This document shows positions 16,505 through 26,822 of a stretch of 64,000 bases of DNA, one piece after another. The notes beneath the pieces are model-generated. The model was not told the origin of the DNA. It saw nothing but the letters and a program-made list of their open reading frames with translations, and searched no databases. The stretch's first letter is position 1. Each line of letters opens with the position of its first letter. A program made the position numbers and the translations under genes. Origin of the DNA: Thermococcus radiotolerans (GTDB taxonomy: Archaea; Methanobacteriota_B; Thermococci; Thermococcales; Thermococcaceae); NCBI RefSeq assembly GCF_002214565.1, contig NZ_CP015106.1:1488001-1552000 (forward strand). Direction: 5' to 3'.

Positions 16505-18772
16505 ATGAAACTGCTGAGGGGCGCCGCGAGAGTCATCGTGAGGTACAGGGTGGCCTTTGCGCTAATCGCCATATTTCTGCTAGTCGTTTCGATATACGGC
16601 ATCCAGAACCTCCGCTTTGAGAGCGACCTCAGAACCATGCTGCCCGAGAACCATCCTGCCATAACCGACTACACGACCCTCCAGAACGAGTTTCAGAGCG
16701 GCGACAGCACGCTGATAGTCGTCAAGGTGGACTCGATAGAACCCGGCGGCGTCTACGACATCCGCGACCCGAAGGTCATAGAGGCCGTTTACGAGCTCGA
16801 GCAGAGGCTCCGGCAAAGGGAGTACGTAACGGACACCATGAGCATCGCCGACATCTACATGCAGGTTCTCGGAAGGCTTCCAAAGACAGAGGAGGAGGCA
16901 AAGTTCGTCCTCGACATGCTCCCGCCGGAGGAGAGGTACCAGCTCGTCAGCAGGGACTACACGACGACAATAATAGCCGTGACGATAAGCAGGGAGAAGA
17001 AAACGGAGACCCTGGTGAGGGCCTACAAGGGCATAGAGGAGGACATAAACGACGTCAAGTTCCCGAAAAACGTTGAAGTCATCCAGACGGGGAACATCGG
17101 CATAACCTACCGCATACTGGAACTCCTCCAGAGCGACCTCAACAAGACGATGGCCATCTCCTTCATCCTCGTCATAGCCCTGCTCCTGTACTTCTACCGC
17201 TCTCCCGTCAAGGCCGTCATTCCGCTCATCCCACTCATCTTCGGTGTCACGATGACGCTCGGCTTCATGGGGCTGATGAACATCCCCCTCGATCTGGCCA
17301 CGACCACAATAGGCGCGATGCTCATTGGAATGGGAATAGACTACGGAATCCACGTAACCAACCGCTATTACGAGGAGCGCGGCAAGGGAAGGAGCATAGA
17401 AGAAGCGGCCGAGGAAGCGGTCGCAGAGACCGGAAAAGCCCTCCTCGGTGCGGCGCTTACCACCATAGCGGGCTTCGCCGCGATGTACCTTTCCAGCCTT
17501 CCGATGCTCCACCACCTGGCCACCGCGCTGATTCTCGGTTTAAGTTTAGCCGCACTCAACGCCGTCGTGATAACCCCCGCCGTCATAATCCTCGAAGAGG
17601 ACATCATGAAGAAACTGAAGGGACACTACGTGGTTCCGGAGGTTCGCTCGCACTCCGGCCTCGTGGGGAAGGTATTCCATAACCTCGGAGAGACCATCAG
17701 GAAAAAGCCGGTTGCATTTCTCGCGGCGGTGTTCCTGATAACCCTCTTCTTCGGCTACGGGATAACCCAGGTAACCACTGAGGTCAGACTCGAGAAGTTC
17801 GTCCCCAAGGGAATGCCGGAGATAGAGGCCCTCATGGACATCAGGAGTGACTTCGGCGGCCAGGACGAGCTGTACGTCCTGGTCAAGGCCAACGACGTCA
17901 GGAACCCCGCCATCGTCAGGGGCATCTACCGCTTTGAGAATCAGGTAAAAGCGGACTCATACTACAACGGCGTCTTCGACTCGGAGAGCATCGCCGACGT
18001 CGTGCATCGCGAGTACGGGTACATCCCAAACGAGGAGGGGAAGATAAAGGAGGCGCTCGGTGACTACCAGGGCGTCAGCATGGTCTCCAGCGACTACTCG
18101 ATGACCATCGTCAAGTTCAAGGGGGACTTCGGGGGAGAGAGCATGGACGACTTCAGGAGGATAATGCGCTATTTCGAGGAGGAAACCGTGAGGGCGCAGG
18201 ATACCGAGTTTCCACCGGGCACGAGGCTCTCTCTCACGGGGGACATATACCTGAACTACGTCCTCGACCAGCTCACGAAGGTCGAGATAAACCGCATCTC
18301 GATGTACGGAACCGTTTTCGTGGTGTTGATAGTGCTCCTCCTCTTCAGGCGGCCCAAGGTTTCGATGGCGATGATAACACCGATGTTCCTAGGCGCCCTC
18401 TGGACGGTTGGATTTATGGGCTGGGCCGGGATACCGTTCACTCAGAGTCTGGCCGGAGTCATCTCAATGATAGTCGGCCTGGGCGTTGACTACGGCATGC
18501 ACCTCACCCACCGCTTCCTCGAAGAGATGAACGAGGGCAACCCCAGGCCGATAGTCACGTCGGTTGAGAGCGTCGGGCCGGGCATACTGGCCGGCGCCCT
18601 GACAACGGCCGGCGGCTTTCTAGCTTTGCTCGCCGGTGAGCTGCCGACCATACACGACTTTGGAACGACACTCGCCTTTGGAATATTCGCATCCATGTTT
18701 GCCGCTTACCTCGTAACCCCTGCGCTGCTGCAGGTCTTTTATGGAAGGAACATCGGAGGTGGTAGGGAATGA
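16505..18772 (+). CDS. MMPL/RND family exporter (HAE3-like)
   Basis: 755-residue integral membrane transporter with the duplicated layout of RND proteins: one N-terminal helix, a large external loop, five or six helices, then a second helix, loop and helix set. Motifs GIDYGIHVTNRYYEE and VGLGVDYGMHLTHRF mark the two pore-lining helix regions that carry proton-relay acidic residues. Archaeal members of this HAE3-type group are thought to export hydrophobic compounds. GGGGGAG precedes ATG 16505. The next gene overlaps its end by four bases (ATGA), so exporter and surface protein are made together. Confidence 0.9.
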   Translation: MKLLRGAARVIVRYRVAFALIAIFLLVVSIYGIQNLRFESDLRTMLPENHPAITDYTTLQNEFQSGDSTLIVVKVDSIEPGGVYDIRDPKVIEAVYELEQRLRQREYVTDTMSIADIYMQVLGRLPKTEEEAKFVLDMLPPEERYQLVSRDYTTTIIAVTISREKKTETLVRAYKGIEEDINDVKFPKNVEVIQTGNIGITYRILELLQSDLNKTMAISFILVIALLLYFYRSPVKAVIPLIPLIFGVTMTLGFMGLMNIPLDLATTTIGAMLIGMGIDYGIHVTNRYYEERGKGRSIEEAAEEAVAETGKALLGAALTTIAGFAAMYLSSLPMLHHLATALILGLSLAALNAVVITPAVIILEEDIMKKLKGHYVVPEVRSHSGLVGKVFHNLGETIRKKPVAFLAAVFLITLFFGYGITQVTTEVRLEKFVPKGMPEIEALMDIRSDFGGQDELYVLVKANDVRNPAIVRGIYRFENQVKADSYYNGVFDSESIADVVHREYGYIPNEEGKIKEALGDYQGVSMVSSDYSMTIVKFKGDFGGESMDDFRRIMRYFEEETVRAQDTEFPPGTRLSLTGDIYLNYVLDQLTKVEINRISMYGTVFVVLIVLLLFRRPKVSMAMITPMFLGALWTVGFMGWAGIPFTQSLAGVISMIVGLGVDYGMHLTHRFLEEMNEGNPRPIVTSVESVGPGILAGALTTAGGFLALLAGELPTIHDFGTTLAFGIFASMFAAYLVTPALLQVFYGRNIGGGRE

Positions 18773-21138
18773 AAAAGATTGGACTGATCCTCGGACTGAT
18801 GCTCATCACCGCAATGCTATCCGGGGGCGTGAGCGCATCAACCGGAAGTCCCCTCTTCGAGGGCTACCTGAGCAAGGGTGAGGCGATTCTCGTCGGCCCG
18901 CTGATAGTGACCCTCACGGACACCCAGAAGGACTACGGGAGCGGTGACTACTACGCCTTCCTCATGATAATGAAGGATGGAAGGATACTCAACGCTGAGT
19001 ACAAGACGATACTCGTGCCCGATCCGCAGAAGATAAGAAGGCTTCTCCTCGATCCGGAGTTCCTCCTGGCTATGGCCGAAACCCAGGGCTACGACGTGAC
19101 ACAGTGCGAGCAGTACGTGAACAACACTGCCGAGTTTAACGCCTGTCTGATCTCAACGGCCTACGGATTCTACCAGTGGCTCAACTCGGCATCCCCGAAG
19201 GAGATAGGGGAGGCTGTCGTGAAGACAATAGAGGAGCACCCCGAACTTGGGATAAGCAAGGAAGACATCCTGATGGAGATAATGTACCCCAAGGTAACCC
19301 CCGTCAGGGAGGGGGAGACGGTAGAGGTCAACGTTGACAACCGAACGGTCTACGTGACGGTCAACGAGGTCTATCCGAACGGGGTCAGGATAAGCATGAG
19401 TGGGCCCCCCGAGTGGAGGGCAGCGACCGCCCCTGGAATGATAATCTCGAGCGTTGAGATGCCGAGCACGGTTCAGCCAGGTGATACTGTCACGATCAAG
19501 GTCCATCTGAGGAACGAGGGCGCCCTGAAGGTGCGCTACATCAACGTCTTCGTCACGCCCACGCCAATGAGCTTCAACGACAGCTCCTCAATAGCGAGCG
19601 CGGTCTCGATGGCCCTCAGCCAGAGCGGGGTGTCGCAGAGCGTCTTCTATCCTGAGGGAAGCGCCGTGCAGTACATCGAGTACCTCGAGGGCAAGGAGAA
19701 TGCAACGATGACCTTCAGGATAAAGATAAACCCCAACGCCGACGTTGGAACGTACCCGCTCTACGTGGGGGTCATCTATTTCACCGGCCTGGGGGCGAAC
19801 ATGCGCATGGTGCAGAGCTACAACTTCGTGGCGCTCACAGTCAAGAAGCCCAGAGAAGCTTTCATCGAGATAACCAAGGTCGAGACCGAACCCATGGAGA
19901 TAAGCCCCGGGGACACCTTCACCGTGCGCTTTACCCTTGAGAACACCGGGGCGGAGCCCGTTAAGGCCCTCAGCCTTAAGATAAGCTCCTATAAGGTGCC
20001 GGTCCAGGGCGAGATAAAGAACGTCGACCTCTCGGCGCTCTCGCAGCTCCCAATCCAGGGAAGCGAGCAGCTTACCGGAAGCCTCCAAGATGCGCTCAAT
20101 CAGATAATGGCCCAGCTCGCCAAGCAGAACATAGAGGCCTTCCTGCCCATCGGGGAGGACAACGTGAAATATGTAGCCCAACTTCAGCCGGGGGGGAGGG
20201 TCACCCTCGAGTTCAGAATCAAGGCCAACGACAGGCTGGAGAACGGCATATACCCGCTCAGGATAGAGCTGAAGTACCTGACGGAGCCGAACGAGAAGGA
20301 GATAACCGACGAGAGGCTGGTCGGAATAGACGTGACCGGAAGGGCCCAGCTGATACTCTCAAAGGTCTCAACGTCGCCCGGCAAGATAATCCCCGGGACG
20401 GACAACGTCGAGGTCGACTTCCAGGTGGACAACGTCGGAACCGGGACTGCAAGGACGATAATAGTCAAACCCATGCCGCAGTGGCCCTTCTCGCTCAGCG
20501 AGAGCAGCGAGCAGGTCATCGGTCTGGGAAGCCTGGGAAAAGGCGACTCCGCCCAGTCATCCTTCAAGATAAACGTCGCCGAGAACGCCAGTTCGGGAAC
20601 CTACGAGATACCCCTGCTCGTGACCTACACCAACGACCTCGGCATGGCGAAGAACATAACCCTCAAGGTCCCGATTATAATCGGCTCCAAGCCCAACATC
20701 GAGGTCGTCAGCGTGCGCTTCGACCCGGAACCGCTCCAGGGGGAGACGGTCAACGTCTACGTCAAGCTGAAGAACACAGGCGGTGAGAAGGCCACCAGCG
20801 TGCTCATCGAGGGAGTCGTGAAGGCCGACCAGCCATTCACGCTGGACAAGAGAACCGACTACGTCGGAGATCTCGCCCCTGGGGCAACCGGCGAGGGCGT
20901 GATCGTCCTGAGGATAGACGGAAACGCTATTCCAAAGGACTACAACATCCAGCTTCGCATAAGGGCCGTGGGCGATCCAACTCAGGGTGACGACAACGTC
21001 TACGTCTTCGAGAGAACCGTGACCGTTACGGTGGAGAAGAACACGAAGACGAGGACTAACCTCAGGAACCTCGCGATAGTCATCGGCGCCCTGGTCGTCA
21101 TAGCGGTGGTCTACACATACAGGAAGAGGTCGGGATGA
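18769..21138 (+). CDS. Membrane-anchored S-layer-like protein partnered with the RND exporter (COG1361-like)
   Basis: 789-residue exported protein. It has a signal peptide (MKKIGLILGLMLITAMLSGG), an N-terminal domain, then several CARDB/NEW3-like immunoglobulin-type modules with recurring 'LRNEGALKVRYINV', 'ENTGAEPVKALSLKI', 'DNVGTGTARTIIV' and 'KNTGGEKATSVLI' patterns. A C-terminal membrane helix with YRKRSG at the end anchors it. COG1361-type proteins commonly follow HAE3 RND genes in archaea. It may be an extracellular collar for the exporter, by inference. The start codon overlaps the exporter stop. Confidence 0.85.
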   Translation: MKKIGLILGLMLITAMLSGGVSASTGSPLFEGYLSKGEAILVGPLIVTLTDTQKDYGSGDYYAFLMIMKDGRILNAEYKTILVPDPQKIRRLLLDPEFLLAMAETQGYDVTQCEQYVNNTAEFNACLISTAYGFYQWLNSASPKEIGEAVVKTIEEHPELGISKEDILMEIMYPKVTPVREGETVEVNVDNRTVYVTVNEVYPNGVRISMSGPPEWRAATAPGMIISSVEMPSTVQPGDTVTIKVHLRNEGALKVRYINVFVTPTPMSFNDSSSIASAVSMALSQSGVSQSVFYPEGSAVQYIEYLEGKENATMTFRIKINPNADVGTYPLYVGVIYFTGLGANMRMVQSYNFVALTVKKPREAFIEITKVETEPMEISPGDTFTVRFTLENTGAEPVKALSLKISSYKVPVQGEIKNVDLSALSQLPIQGSEQLTGSLQDALNQIMAQLAKQNIEAFLPIGEDNVKYVAQLQPGGRVTLEFRIKANDRLENGIYPLRIELKYLTEPNEKEITDERLVGIDVTGRAQLILSKVSTSPGKIIPGTDNVEVDFQVDNVGTGTARTIIVKPMPQWPFSLSESSEQVIGLGSLGKGDSAQSSFKINVAENASSGTYEIPLLVTYTNDLGMAKNITLKVPIIIGSKPNIEVVSVRFDPEPLQGETVNVYVKLKNTGGEKATSVLIEGVVKADQPFTLDKRTDYVGDLAPGATGEGVIVLRIDGNAIPKDYNIQLRIRAVGDPTQGDDNVYVFERTVTVTVEKNTKTRTNLRNLAIVIGALVVIAVVYTYRKRSG

Positions 21139-21200
21139 CCCCAGCGGACGTTGGAAACCTTTAAACGCATTTCGAAGAATGAAACATTATGGTGAAAAGA

Positions 21201-22109
21201 ATGAACTGGAAGCTGGTGATACTCGGGGTCGTGCTGATACTCATCGTCTGGATTGGATACGTGGTCTACGCCGCAGTGACGGCCCATCCCACGGTCCACG
21301 CCACCTGGGGCTACGTGGACGAGAAGACGACCGAAATATGGGTCGAGGCAAAGCTCAGCAAGCCACTGCTCGTTCCTGCTGAGATAGAGAACCTGAGCCT
21401 GAGCTTCATGGGGATACCCGTTGCCAGGGTCGCGAGGTTCGACTACGGGGCAACGAGAACCGACGTAAACATGGCGATAGTCATAGACAACGGAAATCTG
21501 GTGCGCTCCCTCGTGGCCTACCTGGACAACGGCCAGACCGGCGATGTCGAGCTCAAACTCAAGGGGAGCCTCCTCAAGGTTATCCCAATCAACGCCGACA
21601 TAAAGCAGGTCATCAGCGAGGACATCCTCGCGTACCTCAACTTCACCGCAGACAGCAAGGAACTCGCGGGTGGACTCGTCAAGAGCCCCGCACTGGTCGA
21701 GACAACCTTCGACTGGGCCGGTGAGCAGGACGGGAAGGCAGTCCTAATAGCCCACATGAAGTTCTACAACCCCAACTCCTACAGGATTCCGATAGGGAAC
21801 GTGAGCTTCGACATGTACGCCAACGACGTGAAAATCGGCTACGGAAAAACCGTCGAGACCGTGGTTCTCCCGCCCAAGGGCTACGCTACGCTGGACGTAG
21901 AGACCTTCATAGAGGAGGACGCCCTCCCAGAGGTCTGGGCCACCCACGTAAAGAACGGTGAGGTCAGCAAGGTCAGGGCGGACATATACCTGGACATCAC
22001 CGTCCTCGGCAGGGAGTACAGCATCAAGCTGGCAAGCTACGAGGAGACCGTGCAGACCGACATCATGGGCGGCATCAACGACATGCTGGAGAGCCTCCTC
22101 TCCGGATGA
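21201..22109 (+). CDS. LEA14/WHy-domain membrane-anchored protein
   Basis: 302-residue protein with one N-terminal membrane anchor (WKLVILGVVLILIVWIGYVV). Two LEA14-like beta domains follow, at about residues 35-145 and 160-290. The second contains the typical HMKFYNPNSYRIPIGNVSF pattern. WHy/LEA14 domains are linked to stress tolerance in plants and are common in archaea with unknown roles. The start is ATG 21201, preceded by GGTGAAAAG. ATG 21189 lacks a site. Its own TATA-like CTTTAAAC lies at about 21158-21165, so it may be transcribed apart from the exporter operon. Confidence 0.8.
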   Translation: MNWKLVILGVVLILIVWIGYVVYAAVTAHPTVHATWGYVDEKTTEIWVEAKLSKPLLVPAEIENLSLSFMGIPVARVARFDYGATRTDVNMAIVIDNGNLVRSLVAYLDNGQTGDVELKLKGSLLKVIPINADIKQVISEDILAYLNFTADSKELAGGLVKSPALVETTFDWAGEQDGKAVLIAHMKFYNPNSYRIPIGNVSFDMYANDVKIGYGKTVETVVLPPKGYATLDVETFIEEDALPEVWATHVKNGEVSKVRADIYLDITVLGREYSIKLASYEETVQTDIMGGINDMLESLLSG

Positions 22110-22151
22110 AGGTTTTTAAGGCCCCCATCTTTTCCATTTCTGGTGAGAGAA

Positions 22152-22670
22152 ATGAACGTGAGAGAGATTCACAAGTTCCTCAACGAGATGTGGGAGAGCA
22201 TGTTCACCCTCAACGAGGAGCTTAAGCTCGAGCTCCCGAAGGAGGGCTTCAGGGTAGAGGACGTTGAGGAGGCCTTCGGTGCCTACATCTTCCTGGACGG
22301 CGAGTGGAGGCTAATGAAGTACCCCCACCCGGCCTTCGAGATAAAGCCCCAGATTGAGGTTGGCGCGACGCCGGAGAGCTACTACTTCGTGGTTGCGGTT
22401 CCGAAGGAGAGGATAAACGAGAACTTCGTCGGCCTGTTCATCGAGCTCTTTCCGAGGAGCTTCATATACGGCGCCCAGGACTTTCTCAGCGATGTATACA
22501 ACTGGAGGCGCGACGGAAGGGTCTCCCCGAGGGAGATACTCGAGAAGATTGAAGCCAGCGATGAGAAGCTCTTCCAGTTCGAGGCGAACTTCGGCAGCGT
22601 CGAGGCGCTGAAGCGAGGGCTCATGAGACTCATAGAGACCGGCAAGCGCTTCGAAATCTTCGATCTCTGA
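22152..22670 (+). CDS. DUF3201-like protein of unknown function
   Basis: 172-residue soluble acidic protein, beginning MNVREIHKFLNEMW. It resembles the Thermococcales-restricted DUF3201 family as I recall it. There is no signal, membrane segment or catalytic motif that I can name. ATG 22152 follows GGTGAGAGA, and a TATA-like TTTTTAAGG lies at 22113-22121. The stop is nine bases before the tRNA methyltransferase gene, so they are probably one transcript. The family name is tentative. Confidence 0.75.
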   Translation: MNVREIHKFLNEMWESMFTLNEELKLELPKEGFRVEDVEEAFGAYIFLDGEWRLMKYPHPAFEIKPQIEVGATPESYYFVVAVPKERINENFVGLFIELFPRSFIYGAQDFLSDVYNWRRDGRVSPREILEKIEASDEKLFQFEANFGSVEALKRGLMRLIETGKRFEIFDL

Positions 22671-22679
22671 GGTGTCCCC

Positions 22680-23828
22680 ATGTACGCCGAGGCTTTCCCC
22701 GAGGAGCTGAGGGAGTACTACCGGAGGCTCTTCGGGGGCGAGGCTGAGGAGATCATGTCCTCGCTCAGAACGCCGGTGGAGAAGTACTACATCCGCGTGA
22801 ACACGCTGAAGACGAGCAGGGGAAAGCTCATGGCGATACTCAGAAGGGAGGGCCTCAAGCCGAAGCGAAGCCCCTACCTGAAGGAGGGCATATACTTCGA
22901 GCGCGAGGGCCCGAACTTCCCCGATGACTACGAGCCCGGTCTACCGGTCGTCCGCGCCAACAAGTTCGCGAGCGAGAGCGTCTACCAGGGTGCGATGCTC
23001 TACGCTCCCGGCGTTCTCCAGGCGGACAAAAAAATCAAGCCCGGCGACGAGGTGGAGATACGCGACCCGAGGGGGCTTCTGGTTGGAATAGGCGTCGCCA
23101 GAATGAGCGCCAAGGAGATGATAATATCCACACGGGGTTTAGCTGTTGAGGTCACCCTGCCGAAGTTCAAGCTCCCCAGTCTGAGCGAGCTGGAGTCCTT
23201 CAAGGAGGGCCTCTTCTACGCCCAGAGCCTGCCGTCCATGGTGGTCGCCCACGTTCTGGAGCCGAGCGAGGAGGAGCTGATAGTGGACATGGCAGCCGCC
23301 CCCGGCGGAAAGACGAGCCACATAGCCCAGCTGATGCAGAACAGGGGCGAGATAATAGCGATGGACAAGTCCAAGAACAGGCTGAAAAAGATGGAGGAGG
23401 AACTGAAGAGGCTCGGCGTGAAGACCGTCAAGCCCATCCACATGGACTCACGGAAGCTCCCGGAGTTGGGAATCGAGGCGGACAAGATACTCCTCGACGC
23501 ACCGTGCACGGCTCTGGGTATACGGCCGAAGCTCTGGGAGAGCAGGACGCCGAAGGACATAGAAGCCACCGCGCGCTACCAGAGGCACTTCATCAACGCC
23601 GCCATAAAATCTCTCAGGAGGGGCGGCGTTCTCGTCTACTCGACCTGCACGCTGAGTTATGAAGAGAACGAGGCCAACGTGAAGTACATTCTCGGCAAAG
23701 GTTTAAAGCTCGAAGAGCAGAGCATCTTTATAGGTTCGAGCGGTATGGGCATAGATGAGGTTCAGAGGTTCTATCCGAACAGGCACCTGACCCAGGGCTT
23801 CTTCATAGCCAGGTTCAGGAAGGTGTAG
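22680..23828 (+). CDS. RNA (cytosine-C5) methyltransferase with PUA domain, NSUN6-like
   Basis: 382-residue NOL1/NOP2/Sun family enzyme. An N-terminal region is followed by a PUA domain (about residues 95-155, with GAMLYAPGVLQADKKIKPGDEV). Then comes a Rossmann methyltransferase core: SAM-binding AAAPGGKTSHIAQLM, DAPCTALG with the release cysteine, and the catalytic cysteine in YSTCTLSYEENE. It matches the architecture of archaeal NSun6 (Pyrococcus PH1991 from memory), which methylates C72 of tRNA, so that is the preferred substrate guess. It is flanked by the DUF3201-like and flippase-like genes with gaps of nine and two bases, which suggests one operon. Confidence 0.88.
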   Translation: MYAEAFPEELREYYRRLFGGEAEEIMSSLRTPVEKYYIRVNTLKTSRGKLMAILRREGLKPKRSPYLKEGIYFEREGPNFPDDYEPGLPVVRANKFASESVYQGAMLYAPGVLQADKKIKPGDEVEIRDPRGLLVGIGVARMSAKEMIISTRGLAVEVTLPKFKLPSLSELESFKEGLFYAQSLPSMVVAHVLEPSEEELIVDMAAAPGGKTSHIAQLMQNRGEIIAMDKSKNRLKKMEEELKRLGVKTVKPIHMDSRKLPELGIEADKILLDAPCTALGIRPKLWESRTPKDIEATARYQRHFINAAIKSLRRGGVLVYSTCTLSYEENEANVKYILGKGLKLEEQSIFIGSSGMGIDEVQRFYPNRHLTQGFFIARFRKV

Positions 23829-23830
23829 GC

Positions 23831-24889
23831 ATGGACTGGAAGAAGTACTCCCTCCTGGGCCTCGGCCTGCTCATAATAATCTTCCTAGTCTGGTGGGCAG
23901 GATTAGAGGACGTCATCGAGATACTGAAGGGCGCGAGACTGGAGTACTTCGTGCTGGCAATTCTGGCCTACGTCGCGGCCGTCATCATGTGGGCGCTGCG
24001 CTGGCGCGTCCTGCTAAAGAGCCTCGGCATAGAGGCACCCTTCAGGACCATAGTGGCCGGTCTCTTCGTCGGAGTCTTCATAAACAACGTGACCCCCGGC
24101 GCCAGGGGCGGCGGCGAGCCTGTTAGGATGTACTACATCTCGAAACACACGAAGCAACCCTACGGCCACGTTTTTGCCACGATAATGATGGACAGGATAA
24201 TGGACGTCATCCCGGTCGTAGTCATGCTCCTCCTCTCGACGGTCTACGTCTACAACCTCGGTTCGTTCTCGCTCACGCTGACACTCCTCCTCCTGGATAT
24301 CTTCTTCGCCATAATAACCCTCGCCACCGTTGGAATACTCCTGAGCGAGAAGAAGACCAAGGGCATTCTCTACTGGTTCTATCGCCTCTTCGGGAGGATA
24401 ATGCCCAAGAAGGCCGCCAAGTACGAGGAGAAGTTCGTCCATGCCGTCGAGGTTAGCGTTCCCCAGTTCCAGGAGAACTTCAAGCTCCTGATGAGGCACA
24501 AGGTGGCCTTCACGCTGTCGCTGATTTACTCATTCGCCTTCTGGTTCCTCGTTCTGCTCCGCTCCTACTTCATTTTCATCAGCATAAACAGCCCGATAAA
24601 GCTCCTCGACGTCATGGTCGTCCAGATGATAGGCATCGTCGTCGGGATGTTCATGATAATCCCGGGCGGAGCGGGAATAATAGAGGCCATAAACTCGGCA
24701 GTTTACGTTCTCCTGGGGATAAACAAGGAGATAGCGGTGACCGCGACGCTGCTGGAGAGGCTGATATCCTACTGGGCGCCGACGGCGATAGGGGCAGGCA
24801 TAATGACACACTTCGGCATCAAGGTGAGCCAGGACAAAAAGAGGCTGGAAGCGGAGGACGACAAGGATATAAACGATGAACCCCAATAA
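23831..24889 (+). CDS. Flippase-like integral membrane protein (UPF0104/AglD region family), copy 1
   Basis: 352-residue membrane protein with about eight helices of the lysylphosphatidylglycerol-synthase TM region/UPF0104 family. Family landmarks include WALRWRVLLKSLGI, the TPGARGGGEPVRMYYI loop, MMDRIMDVIPV and the [19 protein letters not shown] motif. Members are thought to move lipid-linked sugars or phospholipids across the membrane, but the substrate is unknown. It begins two bases after the methyltransferase stop and is followed by a close paralogue. Substrate choice cannot be read from sequence. Confidence 0.85.
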   Translation: MDWKKYSLLGLGLLIIIFLVWWAGLEDVIEILKGARLEYFVLAILAYVAAVIMWALRWRVLLKSLGIEAPFRTIVAGLFVGVFINNVTPGARGGGEPVRMYYISKHTKQPYGHVFATIMMDRIMDVIPVVVMLLLSTVYVYNLGSFSLTLTLLLLDIFFAIITLATVGILLSEKKTKGILYWFYRLFGRIMPKKAAKYEEKFVHAVEVSVPQFQENFKLLMRHKVAFTLSLIYSFAFWFLVLLRSYFIFISINSPIKLLDVMVVQMIGIVVGMFMIIPGGAGIIEAINSAVYVLLGINKEIAVTATLLERLISYWAPTAIGAGIMTHFGIKVSQDKKRLEAEDDKDINDEPQ

Positions 24890-24909
24890 CGGGTTTGACG
24901 GTGTACATC

Positions 24910-25989
24910 ATGGACTGGAAAAAAGCAGTTTTTTTCATCGGAGCGCTCATAGTCATAGGCGCCCTCATCAACTGGGCGGGAGCCCAGGGAATAGCCGAAA
25001 TCCTCCGGGATTCGGACATTGAGTACTTCCTCCTCGCCATCCTCGTTTACGTTCTCACACTCGTTGCCTGGGCGCTGCGCTGGAAGGTTCTCCTCAAGGG
25101 GCTCGGGATAAAGGCCCCATTCAGGGCGGTTTTCTCGGCCATATTCGTCGGTATGTTCTTCAACAACATCAGTCCCGGCGCCAAGGGGCTGGGCGAGTTC
25201 ATAAGGGTTTACTACCTCGCGAAGAGAGTGAAGAGCCCCTACGGCCCGATGACGGCGAGCGTTATGATGGACAGGATTCTTGACCTCGTTCCCATCGCCG
25301 TGATGATGGTCGCCGCGACCTTCCACGTCTACCGACTCGGCGAGACCGGCCTTACAATCCTCATAATAGTCCTCGATGCGGTTCTCATAGCCTTCTCCGC
25401 CCTCGTGATATGGCTCCTCATGAGCGAGACCAAGGCCCCCGGGGCAGTCTGGTGGATCTACAGGCTCTACCACAGGATATCCACGAGAAGGGCCGAGAAA
25501 CGCAAGGCCTCCTTCCGGAACATTGCAGAGGTCACCATCCCGAGGCTCCAGTCGGACTTCAGAATTCTCTCACAGGACAAGATGGCGACCGCCGTGGCGC
25601 TCTTCCACTCCTTCGTGTACTGGGGGCTGACGATACTCCGCTACTACCTCGTCTTTCTGGCCATAAAATACCCGATAGCCCCGATGGACATAACCGTCGT
25701 CCTGGTAGTGTCCATGGTCGTCGGGATGTTCGCGATAGTGCCCGGAGGGGCCGGAATAATCGAGGCCGTTAACTCAGCGGTCTTCATAGCCCTCGGAATA
25801 AACCCTGAACACGCGGTCACCGGGGTCCTCCTGGAGAGGCTCATATCCTACTGGGGCCCAACGGTCATAGGCTCCTTCGTGACCGCCGGCTACGAGGCCG
25901 AGATTCCAGAGGAGGAGCTCCCACTCCCGGCCCCGGATGAGGGAACCCTGAAGAAGAAAATGGAAGAGAAGGGGGAAAGCGAAACATGA
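24910..25989 (+). CDS. Flippase-like integral membrane protein (UPF0104 family), copy 2
   Basis: Tandem paralogue of the preceding gene, 359 residues with the same motifs in the same order: [42 protein letters not shown] and [19 protein letters not shown]. The loop motif differs (GLGEFIRV versus GGGEPVRM), which may reflect a different substrate. The start is ATG 24910 behind GGTGTAC, about 20 bases after the first copy's stop. Its stop overlaps the NAD kinase ATG by four bases. Confidence 0.85.
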   Translation: MDWKKAVFFIGALIVIGALINWAGAQGIAEILRDSDIEYFLLAILVYVLTLVAWALRWKVLLKGLGIKAPFRAVFSAIFVGMFFNNISPGAKGLGEFIRVYYLAKRVKSPYGPMTASVMMDRILDLVPIAVMMVAATFHVYRLGETGLTILIIVLDAVLIAFSALVIWLLMSETKAPGAVWWIYRLYHRISTRRAEKRKASFRNIAEVTIPRLQSDFRILSQDKMATAVALFHSFVYWGLTILRYYLVFLAIKYPIAPMDITVVLVVSMVVGMFAIVPGGAGIIEAVNSAVFIALGINPEHAVTGVLLERLISYWGPTVIGSFVTAGYEAEIPEEELPLPAPDEGTLKKKMEEKGESET

Positions 25990-26822
25990 AGTTCGGGATA
26001 GTTGCCAGAAGGGACAAGAAGGCCGCACTCAAGCTCGCATACCGCGTCTACGATTTCCTAAAGGTCAGCGGGTACGACGTCTGCGTGGACAGCGAGACCC
26101 ACAGGCACCTCCCGGAGTTCCAGGAGGAGGACGTCTGCCCGCTCGAGGACTTCGACGTGGACTTCATCATCGTCATCGGCGGCGATGGAACGATACTGAG
26201 GGTGGAGCACAGAACCAAGAAGGACATACCGATACTGGGCATCAACATGGGCACCCTGGGATTCCTCACGGAAGTGGAGCCCCACGAGGCCTTCTTCGCC
26301 CTCAGTAAGCTCCTTGAAGGGGATTATCACTTGGACGAGCGCATAAAGCTCAGGACCTACCTGAATGGGAGAAACATCGTTCCCGACGCTCTGAACGAGG
26401 TCGCGGTTCTGACGGGAATCCCCGGCAAGATAATCCACCTCAAGTACTACATAGACGGCGGCCTTGCCGACGAGATAAGGGCCGACGGACTGATAGTCTC
26501 GACGCCGACGGGCTCCACGGGCTACGCCATGAGCGTCGGTGGCCCTTTCGTTGACCCCCGGCTGGATGTGATGGTTATCGCACCAATAGCGCCGATAGCC
26601 CTCAGCTCGCGGCCAATGATAGTGCCCTCGTACAGCAGGATAGACATCAAGAACATAGCCCTCACGAGGGAGATAATCCTCGCCATAGACGGACAGTTCT
26701 ACACCTACCTGGAACCGGGAACCGAGATAACAGTGAGGCTCTCCCCAAGAAAGGCCAAGTTCGTGAGGTTCACGAGGGAGGTGTACCCAAAGTACACGAT
26801 GAAGATCAAGAGGAAGTTCTGA
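25986..26822 (+). CDS. nadK: NAD kinase
   Basis: Makes NADP+ from NAD+ using ATP or polyphosphate. 278 residues, typical of archaeal PpnK. The GGDGT motif ([15 protein letters not shown]) and the NE/D motif (ALNEVAVL) mark the diacylglycerol kinase-like N-domain. [19 protein letters not shown] is the conserved C-domain glycine-rich segment. The start overlaps the previous stop by four bases (ATGA). It converges on the DUF835 gene with a 17-base overlap. Confidence 0.95.
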   Translation: MKFGIVARRDKKAALKLAYRVYDFLKVSGYDVCVDSETHRHLPEFQEEDVCPLEDFDVDFIIVIGGDGTILRVEHRTKKDIPILGINMGTLGFLTEVEPHEAFFALSKLLEGDYHLDERIKLRTYLNGRNIVPDALNEVAVLTGIPGKIIHLKYYIDGGLADEIRADGLIVSTPTGSTGYAMSVGGPFVDPRLDVMVIAPIAPIALSSRPMIVPSYSRIDIKNIALTREIILAIDGQFYTYLEPGTEITVRLSPRKAKFVRFTREVYPKYTMKIKRKF

